A DNA stretch of 64,000 bases, taken from positions 124,001 through 188,000 of the forward strand of contig CALMYL010000021.1 in the NCBI GenBank assembly GCA_937873695.1, written 5' to 3'. Each line of letters starts with the position of its first letter. The stretch's first letter is position 1. The notes beneath the pieces were generated by a model. It had not been told where the DNA came from. It did no database searches and was given only the letters and a program-made list of their open reading frames with translations. The translations under genes were made by a program, and so were the position numbers. Origin of the DNA: an uncultured Ignavibacteria bacterium. Lineage in GTDB: Bacteria > Bacteroidota > Ignavibacteria > Tepidaquicellales > OLB5. Below are positions 34,252 to 43,312 of this stretch, one piece after another.

Positions 34252-36144
34252 TTACCTTTCTAATAATGATTGTAAATTGAATAATCCGGGATTTCTCCAA
34301 AATTGAGCGGGATTAACTTTCCCTTCAATTTCATTACTGTAAATATATTTTATTTTTTTATTTTCATCGTAAATCTTAAGCATTGCTCTTATTTTAGTCT
34401 TTAGTTCACCGGAATATTCGGGCACAGAATATTTTCTTATTGATTTATATCTTATTTTAGTATCATTATAACTGTTGCCGCAGGTACTACTTGGAAAGGC
34501 TTCAATATTTTTCCAGTTACCAAACTTATCCTTTGCCTGTAAGACCATGTATAGGGCATTATCAACACCCGGAACGCTGATATGCCAATCACAATCATTA
34601 ATTAAATATAAGGTGTTACCTTTATTTTTATTATTAAAAAGGGTTTTATCTTTTGTCAAAAGCAATGAAATATTGTTATCTATATAGGATAAGTCTTCCT
34701 GTAAATCATCAATATTTGTATTATATAAAGGAATCCACCCAGAATTATATTTGCCGTCAGTAAACCATGTCATTAATTGATAATCAATATCCAGGGACTG
34801 AGCTTTATCTGTTTCTGGAATTTTCTTTTCCCAAACAACTTTCATTTCCTTATTGATATACATAGTTTTGCCGGATTTTCTTACTAACACCAATCCATGA
34901 AAAAAACCCTTATAATCAATTTGATCATATTCAGGTCTCAAAATGATATTACCATTTAGATCAGATATTCCCAAAGTATATTTAAACCTGTCTGTTTCTC
35001 CATAAGTGTCATTGATATAACTACCAAAAATAAACTGAAAATTTTTATTCATCATTTGGTAGAAGTCGAATGATGGTTCAAGAATAAATTTCAGAGTTGA
35101 ATCTATAATTCCATATTTCCCAGAGTCTTTTCCCTTTCTTGCAAATTTATATGAAGAAATTTTATTCCAATCATCCCTGAATACTATATTACCAGTCAAT
35201 TTTCCTTCTTTATTAATCTGAAAATATCTGTCAGTGCTGTCTCTGTAATAAATTTTACCGTTCATATATTGTAATTTGAAGTCATCTGGCTTTTTAGCAG
35301 TCAAATTACCATTAAAATCCATTATACCGCTGTATTTCATACTATCCAGAGAGATAATGTTCTTTTTATATGATGTGTAATAATATTCTTTTACAATAAA
35401 AACGCTGTCCTCTGAAACCGGACTGTGAATTAAAAATCCCGGCGCGTTAACTCTGGAAAATATTAACCTGCCTTTTAAGTCAATAATACCGCTCGAAGAC
35501 CTGGAGTTTTCACCCGGATTCTCACTATTCCAGTTGACAACGGAAAAACCGTTGTGGAATTCTGAAATATCATAGTAAACTCCGAAAGGAACTATCATAT
35601 TGCCGTTGGAATTTATTGCAGCGAATGGCCCGTTATAATTATTGACAATATAGATACCTTCGCTCATATCAGAAATTTGATTATATATGGTATCAATTAT
35701 TATATTACCATTAAGCTTTACAACTCCCCAATTATTTTCAGATGATCTGACTTTAACTAATGAACCGGTATAATTTTTAATTTCGGTTGTAATAAAATTG
35801 ATTTTTAATTTACCGGTTTTATCTATAATATTTGCGTTTCCGTCAATGTAAATTTTTGCTAAGCCCTCTTTAAATGATTCAGCATAATCATAAACAGCAG
35901 GTAAAACATATTTCCCGGTTACATCAATATATCCGTAATATCCGTTTTCTCTTACGGGTGCTAAACCTTCAGAAAATTCTCCGGCACCTTTGAATTTTGG
36001 TGGAATGACAACTGCTCCGGTTGAATCGATATAACCGTATAAACCATTTTCATAGATCTTAAATAATGGTTTATAGCTATCCTGCGCAAATATTAAATTG
36101 CTGAAAATGAATAATGAAAATAAGAGATTTGTGATTGTTCTCAT
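34252..36144 (-). CDS. Secreted WG-repeat protein
   Basis: The 630-residue protein has a signal peptide (MRTITNLLFSLFIFSNLIFAQ) and about ten WG-type repeats, for example YGYIDSTGAVVIPPKF, then YGYIDVTGKYVLPAVYD and YGIIDSTLKFILEPSFD, spread over residues 25-430. The last 150 residues are a different domain with Cys (CDWHISVPGVD, STCGNSYN). WG repeats form beta-rich scaffolds of unknown role in many bacteria. The gene is AT-rich, and it is divergent from gltX across a 154-bp gap. Confidence 0.83.
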   Translation of the reverse strand: MRTITNLLFSLFIFSNLIFAQDSYKPLFKIYENGLYGYIDSTGAVVIPPKFKGAGEFSEGLAPVRENGYYGYIDVTGKYVLPAVYDYAESFKEGLAKIYIDGNANIIDKTGKLKINFITTEIKNYTGSLVKVRSSENNWGVVKLNGNIIIDTIYNQISDMSEGIYIVNNYNGPFAAINSNGNMIVPFGVYYDISEFHNGFSVVNWNSENPGENSRSSSGIIDLKGRLIFSRVNAPGFLIHSPVSEDSVFIVKEYYYTSYKKNIISLDSMKYSGIMDFNGNLTAKKPDDFKLQYMNGKIYYRDSTDRYFQINKEGKLTGNIVFRDDWNKISSYKFARKGKDSGKYGIIDSTLKFILEPSFDFYQMMNKNFQFIFGSYINDTYGETDRFKYTLGISDLNGNIILRPEYDQIDYKGFFHGLVLVRKSGKTMYINKEMKVVWEKKIPETDKAQSLDIDYQLMTWFTDGKYNSGWIPLYNTNIDDLQEDLSYIDNNISLLLTKDKTLFNNKNKGNTLYLINDCDWHISVPGVDNALYMVLQAKDKFGNWKNIEAFPSSTCGNSYNDTKIRYKSIRKYSVPEYSGELKTKIRAMLKIYDENKKIKYIYSNEIEGKVNPAQFWRNPGLFNLQSLLER

Positions 36145-36298
36145 TACATAATAAGTTTGTAAAATATAATATGTAATGCCGGATTTTTCAATTCATTTAT
36201 AATTATGAATTTCCTGTTATATTTCCCAATTTTAAGCAATATTTGTAGGAATCATTGTCAATTTCATTCATTTTTAGCTAAAATTTCAGGATCATTTA

Positions 36299-37735
36299 AT
36301 GAATAACGAAGTACGCGTACGTTTTGCACCATCACCAACGGGTTATCTGCATCTGGGCAGTCTGAGGACAGCCCTTTTTAATTATTTATTTGCAAGACAC
36401 CATAGTGGAAAGTTTATTTTGCGTATCGAAGATACTGACCAATCACGTAAGGTTGAAGGCGCAGTTGAGAACCTGATAAATATACTGAATGAAATGGGCC
36501 TGAACTACAATGAGGGTCCGGGTGTTGGCGGCGAGTTTGGTCCGTACTTTCAGTCAGAGCGGCTGGATATATACAAAAAGTATTGCGATGAGCTTCTGGC
36601 AAGCGGTCACGCTTATTACGCATTTGAAACTGCTGAAGAGCTGGATGAAATGCGCAAAGTGCAGCAGATGCAGGGCAAGCAGACAATGTATGACCGCAGG
36701 GCAAGAGTACTGACCGAAAATGAAGTAAAAGAAAAATTAGCTTCGGGGATTCCCTACGTAATTAGATTAAAAGTACCAATGGATACTGAAATAAGATTCA
36801 CTGATATTATCCGCGGTAATGTTAAGATAGATACGAACCTTGTGGATGACCAGGTATTGCTGAAGAGCGATGGCTTTCCCACATATCATTTGGCAAATGT
36901 GATTGATGACCATTTCATGAAGATCACTCATATAATAAGGGGTGAAGAATGGCTTACATCTGTACCCAAACATATCATACTTTATAATGCTTTTGGCTGG
37001 GAATTGCCGCAAATGGCGCACGTACCGCTGATACTCAACCCCGATAAATCCAAGCTTTCAAAGCGCCAGGGCGATGTTGCAACCGAAGATTATTTAAAAA
37101 AGGGCTACCTGAAGGAAGCTTTGCTGAACTTTATGACATTACTTGGTTGGAACCCGGGGGATGGTGAAGAGAAAGAAATATTCACCAAAGCTGAGCTCAT
37201 TGAAAAATTCACTATTGAACGGGTTAATTCCGCCGGGGCAGTATTCAATGTTGAAAAGCTTAACTGGATGAACGGGGAGTATATCAAGAATTATGATATT
37301 GATGCATTGACTGAATTGGTCATTCCATATTTGAATGCGGGTGGTATTGATACAAGCGATCTGGTAAAGACTAAAAGAGTTGTATCAGCTATCAAAAATT
37401 ATATCAGCAAGCTTGATGAGGCCGCGGAGCAGGCAAAAGTATATTATAACGAAGTAATCCTGAACGCGGAACAAAATGCGATAGTAAATAGTGAAACTTC
37501 AAAACAGGTTTTTGCATTATTGCTATCAAAAATAGAGCAATTACTTGAAATTTCTACCGATAATTTTAAACCAACTTTAAGTGAAGTACAGAAGGAATCA
37601 GGGGTAAAGGGGAAAAACCTGTTTATGCCTGTAAGGCTTGCCCTGACGGGCGAAGAACACGGGCCCGAGCTTGGACTGATTGCTTATGTTTTGGGCAAAG
37701 ATGAGGTATTGAAAAGATTAAAGGTATTTTTGTAA
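36299..37735 (+). CDS. gltX: Glutamate-tRNA ligase
   Basis: The 478-residue enzyme charges tRNA-Glu with glutamate. The HIGH signature is PSPTGYLHLGSLRT (residues 11-24) and the KMSKS loop is KLSKRQG. The middle has IRGEEWLTSVPKHIILY and the C-terminal anticodon-binding domain runs to the end, with GKNLFMPVRLALTGEEHGPEL. It is complete and normal. A tRNA-Glu gene lies elsewhere in this window at 49.6 kb. A small mobile element begins 9 bp after its stop codon. Confidence 0.96.
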   Translation: MNNEVRVRFAPSPTGYLHLGSLRTALFNYLFARHHSGKFILRIEDTDQSRKVEGAVENLINILNEMGLNYNEGPGVGGEFGPYFQSERLDIYKKYCDELLASGHAYYAFETAEELDEMRKVQQMQGKQTMYDRRARVLTENEVKEKLASGIPYVIRLKVPMDTEIRFTDIIRGNVKIDTNLVDDQVLLKSDGFPTYHLANVIDDHFMKITHIIRGEEWLTSVPKHIILYNAFGWELPQMAHVPLILNPDKSKLSKRQGDVATEDYLKKGYLKEALLNFMTLLGWNPGDGEEKEIFTKAELIEKFTIERVNSAGAVFNVEKLNWMNGEYIKNYDIDALTELVIPYLNAGGIDTSDLVKTKRVVSAIKNYISKLDEAAEQAKVYYNEVILNAEQNAIVNSETSKQVFALLLSKIEQLLEISTDNFKPTLSEVQKESGVKGKNLFMPVRLALTGEEHGPELGLIAYVLGKDEVLKRLKVFL

Positions 37736-37743
37736 CTTTGAGA

Positions 37744-37778
37744 GTTTTGTCTCTGGAATGCATTGACTGTGTCAATGC
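37744..37778 (-). repeat. Left end hairpin of the REPtron
   Basis: Read on the minus strand it starts GCATTGACACAGTCAATGC and continues ATTCCAGAGACAAAAC. The stem is 8 bp with a 3-nt loop. The right end is an inverted copy with two compensated base pairs changed. Confidence 0.7.
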
Positions 37779-37856
37779 GAATTATGTTTTCCCGTTTTTA
37801 TATTTGATTAATAAGAATAAGTTTCGAACTATACTCATTCGATTTAGAGGATCTTC

Positions 37857-38403
37857 TTGGAAACACTTAAAAAATACAAACATAATCCACCGCATTTATT
37901 CAGTCCACGAACAAAGTATTTTATTACGGGATCAATTTATGGCAAAATAGACTTGCTAAAATCACCGGAATGTAAACAAAAAACTTCTTGAATACATAAT
38001 TCGTTCTACTGATAATTTTGAATGGAGTTTGGAAGATTGGGTTATACTTAATAATCATTATCATTTGATGCTGGAATCACCAGAAAATCCGTCTACTTTG
38101 GGAAAAATGATGGGAAATATATATCGATATTCAGCAATCTGGATAAATAAAAATGTAGATTTTAAAAAAGAATTTGATAAAATTTGGCATAATTACTGGG
38201 ATAAATGTCTCACATTCGAAAGCTCATACTTTGCAAGGTTGAATTATATTTGTTTTAATCCCGTCAAACACAGCTTAGTTGAAGATCCGGTTAATTGGGA
38301 ATATGGAAGTTATTATCATAGGTACAATGAAGAAAAGGAATATTTACAAAAGATCAATAAGAAATATCCGCACAAGAATATAAAGATTGATGACAATTTT
38401 TGA
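37857..38403 (+). pseudogene. RAYT (REP-associated Y1 tyrosine transposase), frameshifted
   Basis: Two frames make one IS200/RAYT-type protein of about 181 residues. The first part (TTG at 37857, with AGAGGA upstream) contains YFITGSIYGK, and the second has the histidine motif NNHYHLML and YRYSAIWINK with candidate catalytic Tyr. One extra A in an A6 run (37978-37983) breaks the frame, giving a TGA at 37989; removing one A restores KLLEYIIRSTDNFEW in the family pattern. The core motifs are kept, so the damage is recent, or a base-calling error. RAYTs spread REP hairpins by single-strand transfer. Confidence 0.8.
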
Positions 38404-38439
38404 AGATAATCTTTAGAATTTTCGGTAAGTTCAAGATAT

Positions 38440-38473
38440 GCATCAACACAGTTGATGCAATCCAGAGCAAAAC
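38440..38473 (+). repeat. Right end hairpin of the REPtron
   Basis: It starts GCATCAACACAGTTGATGC and continues AATCCAGAGCAAAAC. It is an inverted copy of the left end. The stem differs at two positions per arm, each matched by the opposite arm, so the hairpin itself is under selection. Confidence 0.7.
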
Positions 38474-38538
38474 CATTATCTTTTTGTGTAAATTATTTAA
38501 ATGGAAGAAATTTTATAATAATATTATACATATAAAAC

Positions 38539-39066
38539 ATGAATACAATTAAACTTATTTTAATTATTGTCATTTCCGCAGTATTTTTTTCCTGCGGCAA
38601 AAAGGATGAAGCGCCAAAGGTTGAAAACCAGAGCTCTACACAAAACGTTCAGCCTAATACCCAGAATAATTCCTCAATTGATAACGGGAGAAGGTGGTGG
38701 ATCGGGCGATATTCTTTTGACGAATCAGCAAAGAATGTTTCAGGCGATGGCGCGCAGACATGGAGCTACATTTTAGATGTTAAACCGCTGGATGATGAGA
38801 ACATGATCGCTTCCCTTCAGATAGATGGTTTCCAGACAATGACAAGACTTGAAGCAAAAGTTAACGCTACTGCTATGGATATTGAGTTTATTTTTGATAA
38901 ATACGGCAAAGAAAATATGTTTGAAAATTATAAAAAGGGCGACAGGCTTTTTGCAATGATGAGAAATACTGATAATGTTGTAATGACAAACTGGGATAAG
39001 CTGAAACCCAATGTTATTGATAACCAGGAAAGCGGCAAAGTAATGTTCAGGAAAATTGCTTTGTAG
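38539..39066 (+). CDS. Hypothetical lipoprotein
   Basis: The 175-residue protein has a lipobox ending FSCG (SCGKKD), then an Asn/Gln/Ser-rich linker (about residues 25-48) and a compact domain with WWIGRYSFDESAKN and WSYILDVKPLDDENM. The pattern YSF/YEF...WxYxL recurs in small lipocalin-like lipoproteins of Bacteroidota, but I cannot assign a family with confidence. It ends 46 bp before a clear terminator, so it is a monocistronic unit between the REPtron and the cytochrome gene. Confidence 0.75.
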   Translation: MNTIKLILIIVISAVFFSCGKKDEAPKVENQSSTQNVQPNTQNNSSIDNGRRWWIGRYSFDESAKNVSGDGAQTWSYILDVKPLDDENMIASLQIDGFQTMTRLEAKVNATAMDIEFIFDKYGKENMFENYKKGDRLFAMMRNTDNVVMTNWDKLKPNVIDNQESGKVMFRKIAL

Positions 39067-39112
39067 ATTTGTGTAGTTTTGTAAAACATTTCGTTAAATG
39101 ATTTTTCTGCAG

Positions 39113-39142
39113 GACTCCCGGAAATATTCGGGAGTCTTTTTT
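39113..39142 (+). terminator. Rho-independent terminator
   Basis: GACTCCCG and CGGGAGTC form an 8-bp stem with an 8-nt loop, followed by TTTTTT. It ends the preceding lipoprotein transcript. Confidence 0.9.
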
Positions 39143-39270
39143 ATTTGTTAATATTTCAGGTCCTTCTGCCGCGGATAAGTATCATAATGCTTTATGCTTT
39201 ATATCATTTGAATATTTTGTGATTTCAGATAATTTTGATATTATTTTGAATCCAACTTAATCTGAATATC

Positions 39271-40137
39271 ATGTACAGGGCTATCAGTTCGGCAATATTA
39301 ATGTTATCCATACTAATAATCAGCGGATGCGGTGAAGACCCGGTAACAGTAGTAACGGTACCGCCATATGATATTGCCAGCGCTTCAAGAGGCGGTATGA
39401 TGTTTGATAAATTTTGGAGCGCAGAAACCGGATTTAACCAAAATGATACGAATATGGCTTTGTTCAATACCAGACCTGATTTTTTCAGGTGCAGCCATTG
39501 CCACGGATGGGATAACCTGGGCAGATTCGGCGGTTATATTGGCAGAGGCCCTAATAACAACAGACCCAATGTTGCAGGTATGAATTTGTATTCTATTATA
39601 CAGAACAAATCACCCCAGGAGCTTTTCAACACATTGAATTCTTCGGTAAGCAGAAGGGATATCACTTTTAGTTTTTTGGGGTACGTTCCCGGTGATCCTA
39701 ATGATTCAGCACACAAGATGCCCAATTACGGGCAAATATTGACGTATGAGCAGATGTGGGACCTTGTTAAGTTTCTAAAAGAAGGCGCTATAGATGTAAC
39801 AAAATTGTATGATGCCTCATATTCCGGTACATATCCAAACGGGACGGCAAGTTTTTATAATCTCGGCAGAGACGGAAGTTCCTCTGAAGGTACATTGTAT
39901 TATTCTCAAAATTGCTCTGCCTGCCATGGGGTTAACGGAACCTCAATACTTATCGGGAACATGACCGCAGGTCAGTTTACAAGAAATTATCCGTATGAAG
40001 TTCAGCACAAGGTTAAATACGGACAGCTGGGGACATCAATGACAGGAGATTTTGAAGTCTCACTTTTGCAGCTTAAGAACCTCTTCAGGGCGCTTTCAGA
40101 TACGGCCGCGTTTCCGGATAACACAGAAGCAAAATAG
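39271..40137 (+). CDS. Dihaem cytochrome c lipoprotein
   Basis: The 288-residue protein has a lipobox ending ISGC (Cys20) and two haem c sites: CSHCH (Cys74, Cys77, His78) and CSACH (Cys215, Cys218, His219). The second is followed by GVNGTSI and matches a class I cytochrome c domain; the first has a longer insert before the next helix. It would carry electrons in the periplasm or on the outer membrane. A terminator-like hairpin follows. It is next to a small membrane gene on the other strand (40309-40668). No haem-copper oxidase genes are nearby. Confidence 0.88.
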   Translation: MYRAISSAILMLSILIISGCGEDPVTVVTVPPYDIASASRGGMMFDKFWSAETGFNQNDTNMALFNTRPDFFRCSHCHGWDNLGRFGGYIGRGPNNNRPNVAGMNLYSIIQNKSPQELFNTLNSSVSRRDITFSFLGYVPGDPNDSAHKMPNYGQILTYEQMWDLVKFLKEGAIDVTKLYDASYSGTYPNGTASFYNLGRDGSSSEGTLYYSQNCSACHGVNGTSILIGNMTAGQFTRNYPYEVQHKVKYGQLGTSMTGDFEVSLLQLKNLFRALSDTAAFPDNTEAK

Positions 40138-40174
40138 ATGTTTTAAAACCCCGAATATCTCCTTTAATTGTTCG

Positions 40175-40207
40175 AAAAAAAAAGTGCATCTAAAACCGAT
40201 GCACTTT
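40175..40207 (-). terminator. Rho-independent terminator for the converging membrane gene
   Basis: AAAGTGCATC and GATGCACTTT form a 10-bp stem. The minus strand runs into a 9-T tract, so it ends the transcript from 40668; it may also end the cytochrome transcript. Confidence 0.75.
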
Positions 40208-40308
40208 CAGCTGACGAATAATGAAACAAACAAAATCAAAAATGAAAAACAAGTTGAATCTGATGCGGAAGAATAAAATAAATGAAGCTAAAACCTATAT
40301 TGAACAGA

Positions 40309-40668
40309 TCATTTCCTTCTTGTGAATACATTTTTAAGCCAATGGCTGTGGGTGTAAAGATGCAGAGCGAAAAACAGCAAAAAAATTACAGTAAGCGTCA
40401 GATGCAAATTCTTCCACTCTACTTCGTTCAGCTGCAGTAAACTCCAGTCTCCGTTTGTACCTTCTGCCAGCATGATAATTCCCGTTATCAACATTCCTGT
40501 AAAGGTCAGCATAGAACAGATCTTACATGTTCTGGATGCAGGGAGAATATTTTTCGCTGTTATGGAAAGTTCTGATTCGCCGGTCAATTCGGCTTTTTTC
40601 TTAAACTGTGAAACGGCGTGAATGATTATTGCAGTTACAAGTATCAGAAATATAAACAGGAAATACAT
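40309..40668 (-). CDS. Small DUF4405-like membrane protein
   Basis: The 119-residue protein has helices at about 2-18, 50-69 and 88-106. The ending WKNLHLTLTVIFLLFFALHLYTHSHWL has the two-His spacing of DUF4405, a cytochrome b561-like family. The segment SRTCKICSMLTF contributes a CxxC in front of the second helix. Haem binding through these His residues is inferred only. It converges with the dihaem cytochrome c gene at a shared terminator and has a TAnnTTTG box about 100 bp upstream. Confidence 0.65.
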   Translation of the reverse strand: MYFLFIFLILVTAIIIHAVSQFKKKAELTGESELSITAKNILPASRTCKICSMLTFTGMLITGIIMLAEGTNGDWSLLQLNEVEWKNLHLTLTVIFLLFFALHLYTHSHWLKNVFTRRK

Positions 40669-40765
40669 AATTCACATCCTTTCTTAGATCATCTTTTTCC
40701 TGTACTCTGCGATATGTATCACTTGTATGCCCATCAGCCTGCAAATATGAGCCTTCGTTACAATA

Positions 40766-40773
40766 CAAAATTA
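40766..40773 (-). promoter_or_regulatory. Candidate -7 box for the DUF4405-like gene
   Basis: The minus strand reads TAATTTTG then TATTG, a TAnnTTTG match, with a TTTG 15 nt upstream of it. This would give a leader of about 90 nt. Confidence 0.35.
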
Positions 40774-40851
40774 TACAATGGTTTACGTCAAAACAGTGAA
40801 AAAAATTCCGGTCAAAAAAGGACTGATATAAAAATCATAACCACATATGAC

Positions 40852-40882
40852 AAAAAAAGCACAAGCTGTGAACTTGTGCTTT
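40852..40882 (-). terminator. Rho-independent terminator
   Basis: AAAGCACAAG and CTTGTGCTTT form a 10-bp stem with a 7-nt loop, running into a T tract on the minus strand. It ends the lipoprotein gene at 40906. Confidence 0.88.
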
Positions 40883-40905
40883 ATAACAAATTTCGCTGCA
40901 AATGC

Positions 40906-41268
40906 CTAACTTCCCCCTGTGACAAAATAGTAGTAGTTTTCCGACCAGTAGATCTTTCCTCCGACAGTTCTGCCGGCTTTCCAGTAATAAGCACCGTAAA
41001 TACTAAGAGGATCTGTTACTGTATATGAATTCCCTGTCACAGTAAACACAACCGGATTACTGAACGATGGATTGACATCAAGCCATATGACATCCGCTGT
41101 ACCTGACCATTCAAAAGTAGTGTGAATTGATACGTTCGTATCATTGTTGTAAGGCTTCAGCAAAACCGGAGGCGCATTGCTTATCGGTTTGCTGTCGGTT
41201 ACCGAATCGCATCCTTCATACAGAAAAGCAAATACAACTAAAACGAATAAAAAACCAGCAAATTTCAT
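40906..41268 (-). CDS. Hypothetical lipoprotein with an Ig-like domain
   Basis: From the ATG at 41268 (preceded by AGGGGAAG) the protein has 120 residues and a lipobox ending YEGC. The mature part, with SNAPPVLLKPYNNDTNVSIHT, then FEWSGTADVIWLDV and YYWKAGRTVGGKIYWS, is the pattern of a fibronectin/Ig-like domain of the kind often attached to secreted proteins in this group. Here it stands alone. A longer reading to 41325 is not supported by a ribosome-binding site. Confidence 0.75.
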   Translation of the reverse strand: MKFAGFLFVLVVFAFLYEGCDSVTDSKPISNAPPVLLKPYNNDTNVSIHTTFEWSGTADVIWLDVNPSFSNPVVFTVTGNSYTVTDPLSIYGAYYWKAGRTVGGKIYWSENYYYFVTGGS

Positions 41269-41478
41269 ATACTTCCCCTGTAGATTGATTGTAATCAAAT
41301 ATAGTTGATCAAAACCCCAAAACAAGTATAGTTTATCCTGTATAGATTAACTTGTTTATGTTAGTAACGAACGCTATCGGTAATCATTTTCTTCCTACAG
41401 GTCTTGGCGTTATTCTTGCTGAATTTCTTTAATTTTAAGGAATTTTTTATTATTTTGTACTAATAACCACAAATAAAT

Positions 41479-41970
41479 ATGAAGAACGAACCTGATTTTA
41501 ATATAGATAAAGCTCATCGCTGGTTTGGAGTTGAATTCAATAACGCAATTTTTCCTTTACTTGAAAAGGAAAACAGAACTGATGAAGAAACCCAGCAAAT
41601 GATCCAGATGGCCTTCGCATCAACTCTGCATTGGAGCAGGTTTTCAGGCTGTAAGATCGAAAACAGGGCCAGAGGAGAAAATATGATAGCCACTGTACTT
41701 ACTTATGCAGGGATGAAGGACGCATCAATTTTTTATGCCAAAAGAAATCATGATATTGTTTTCAGCAATCTTGATGGCGTTGCTGATTTTGATATTTCTT
41801 ACGCATTGATGATCATGGCACGCGCATACGCGCTTAATGAGAGATTTGCCGAAGCTGAACAGTTTTACCAGCAATGTCTTGATTCAATTGATGAAATAAA
41901 GGATGAAGAAGATAAGAAAATTGTGCAGTCTGATCTAAATAACGGACCCTGGTACGGATTAAATGAATAG
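41479..41970 (+). CDS. Hypothetical TPR-like protein
   Basis: The 163-residue protein is helical, without signal peptide. The C-terminal half (DISYALMIMARAYALNERFAEAEQFYQQCLDSI) is TPR-like. It starts NIDKAHRWFGVEFNNAIFPLLEKENRTDEE, which is not familiar to me. I could not assign a family. The ATG follows ACAAATAAAT with no strong Shine-Dalgarno site. The gene is isolated, with about 270 bp of AT-rich sequence with no visible feature before the desaturase. Confidence 0.7.
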   Translation: MKNEPDFNIDKAHRWFGVEFNNAIFPLLEKENRTDEETQQMIQMAFASTLHWSRFSGCKIENRARGENMIATVLTYAGMKDASIFYAKRNHDIVFSNLDGVADFDISYALMIMARAYALNERFAEAEQFYQQCLDSIDEIKDEEDKKIVQSDLNNGPWYGLNE

Positions 41971-42243
41971 ACCTGAATTTAGCTTTAAGTAATTGTAAAA
42001 TTTTAATTTATTGCTGCACCTAAGCTGATTTACCTGCATTTATAATCATTGAGCATCAAAATACGCCTGATTTTGCCGGAAGTTGATTTTGTAACTTGAA
42101 ATTATGCTTGCAAAAATATAACTTACACTTATTAAGTCACCGGAGCAATACATTCTGAGAATTAATATTATACCAAATCCATCCCGATTAATCTGCAGAT
42201 CCGATTTTTCTTGCCCGCATTTACCAATAATAAATAAAATTTT

Positions 42244-43152
42244 ATGCTAAGATACAAAGCAGACATAAAAACTCTGATCTACATGTTTTTAACTTCAGCC
42301 CTGTTAGTACTTCAATGGACTGAAATAGGGGTTCATCCTGTCACATACATTATATATTGTTTTCTTTCGGTCTCAGTGGCGGTTATAACTCATAATCACA
42401 ATCATGTCAGGATATGGAAATCGGATTTTTTGAATACACTGCAGGATTGGTGGCTCACAGTTTTCTATGGTTTCCCTGTCTTTGCATGGATACCCACACA
42501 CAATAAAAATCACCATAAGATGAATAATCGCCCGGGTGACTATACTATTACCTACAGGTTCAGTGAAAAGAACAATCTAGTGACCCTGCTCACATATCCA
42601 ACAATAAGCGGTTTTTACCAGCAGAAGGCGATCAGGGACTATTTAAAGCAGCAATTCAGTACAAATAAAAAGAGATTTTTGCTCTCAATATCGCAGTATG
42701 TTATACTTGTATTATGGATTGCAGCAGCGCTGTTAATTGACTGGAGGAAAGCACTATACTTTGTAATCATTCCGCAGCAGATATCTTTGTTCAGTGTTTT
42801 GATCTTCAATTATGTGCAGCATGTACATGCTAACGAAGAATCCAAGTGGAACCATTCCAGGAATTTTACCGGTTTTCTGAATTTTCTGTTGTTCAATAAC
42901 GGCTTGCACACAGTGCATCATGAAACCGCAGGCTTACACTGGAGCCAGGTGCCCGAAGAACATAAAAAAATCGAACATTTGATCGATGACTCACTGAAAG
43001 AAAGAAGTTTCTGGTGGTATATTTTCAGGAATTACGTATTAGGATTGTTTAGCAGCAGGTACAAAACAGATTCAATGAGACTTAGGCGCATAGAAGCAGA
43101 AAGAATAGCCCGTGAAGAACAAATGCAAAATAATACTCCGGTTCCGGCCTGA
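42244..43152 (+). CDS. Membrane fatty acid desaturase
   Basis: The 302-residue protein has four hydrophobic segments and the histidine clusters of the di-iron membrane desaturases: HNHNH (residues 50-54), HNKNHH (86-91), and HTVHH (222-226), with HVHANEESKWNHS (193-204) as an extra His-rich part. It would place double bonds in fatty acyl chains of the inner membrane. The C-terminal 40 residues are charged and may be cytoplasmic. It stands alone with a terminator after it. Confidence 0.9.
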   Translation: MLRYKADIKTLIYMFLTSALLVLQWTEIGVHPVTYIIYCFLSVSVAVITHNHNHVRIWKSDFLNTLQDWWLTVFYGFPVFAWIPTHNKNHHKMNNRPGDYTITYRFSEKNNLVTLLTYPTISGFYQQKAIRDYLKQQFSTNKKRFLLSISQYVILVLWIAAALLIDWRKALYFVIIPQQISLFSVLIFNYVQHVHANEESKWNHSRNFTGFLNFLLFNNGLHTVHHETAGLHWSQVPEEHKKIEHLIDDSLKERSFWWYIFRNYVLGLFSSRYKTDSMRLRRIEAERIAREEQMQNNTPVPA

Positions 43153-43180
43153 ATATTTGATCAATAATTTTTATTTAAGA

Positions 43181-43213
43181 AACACTCTTTCCGCATGGTG
43201 AGAGTGTTTTTTT
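43181..43213 (+). terminator. Rho-independent terminator
   Basis: AACACTCT and AGAGTGTT form an 8-bp stem with a 12-nt loop, followed by a 7-T run, 28 bp after the desaturase stop. Confidence 0.85.
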
Positions 43214-43312
43214 GTTATTGGATACTTCATAATCCAGTTGTTCAAATTTTAGATACTATTAATATTTATTTAATTTTATATTGTAACAGGTTCAAAAATA
43301 ATAATTTATCAT

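Larger units (their letters stand above)
37744..38473 (+). mobile_element. Compact REPtron: RAYT transposase between inverted hairpins
   Basis: A 730-bp unit comprises a RAYT-type transposase and two inverted copies of a 34-35-bp hairpin element at its ends. Such RAYT-plus-REP units are called REPtrons. The left end lies 9 bp after the gltX stop. No target duplication was identified. Confidence 0.7.

Noticed and set aside
37738-37950. Open frame of 70 residues after gltX
   Set aside because: It overlaps the left REPtron hairpin and runs in another frame than the RAYT; no ribosome-binding site or family pattern.
37978-37984. AAAAAAC slippery heptamer suggesting programmed frameshift in the RAYT
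   Set aside because: The frame needed is +1, not -1, and RAYT genes are not known to use programmed frameshifts.
41970-42243. Search for a gene or riboswitch in the gap before the desaturase
   Set aside because: AT-rich sequence without a coding frame, recognised aptamer pattern or terminator hairpin.
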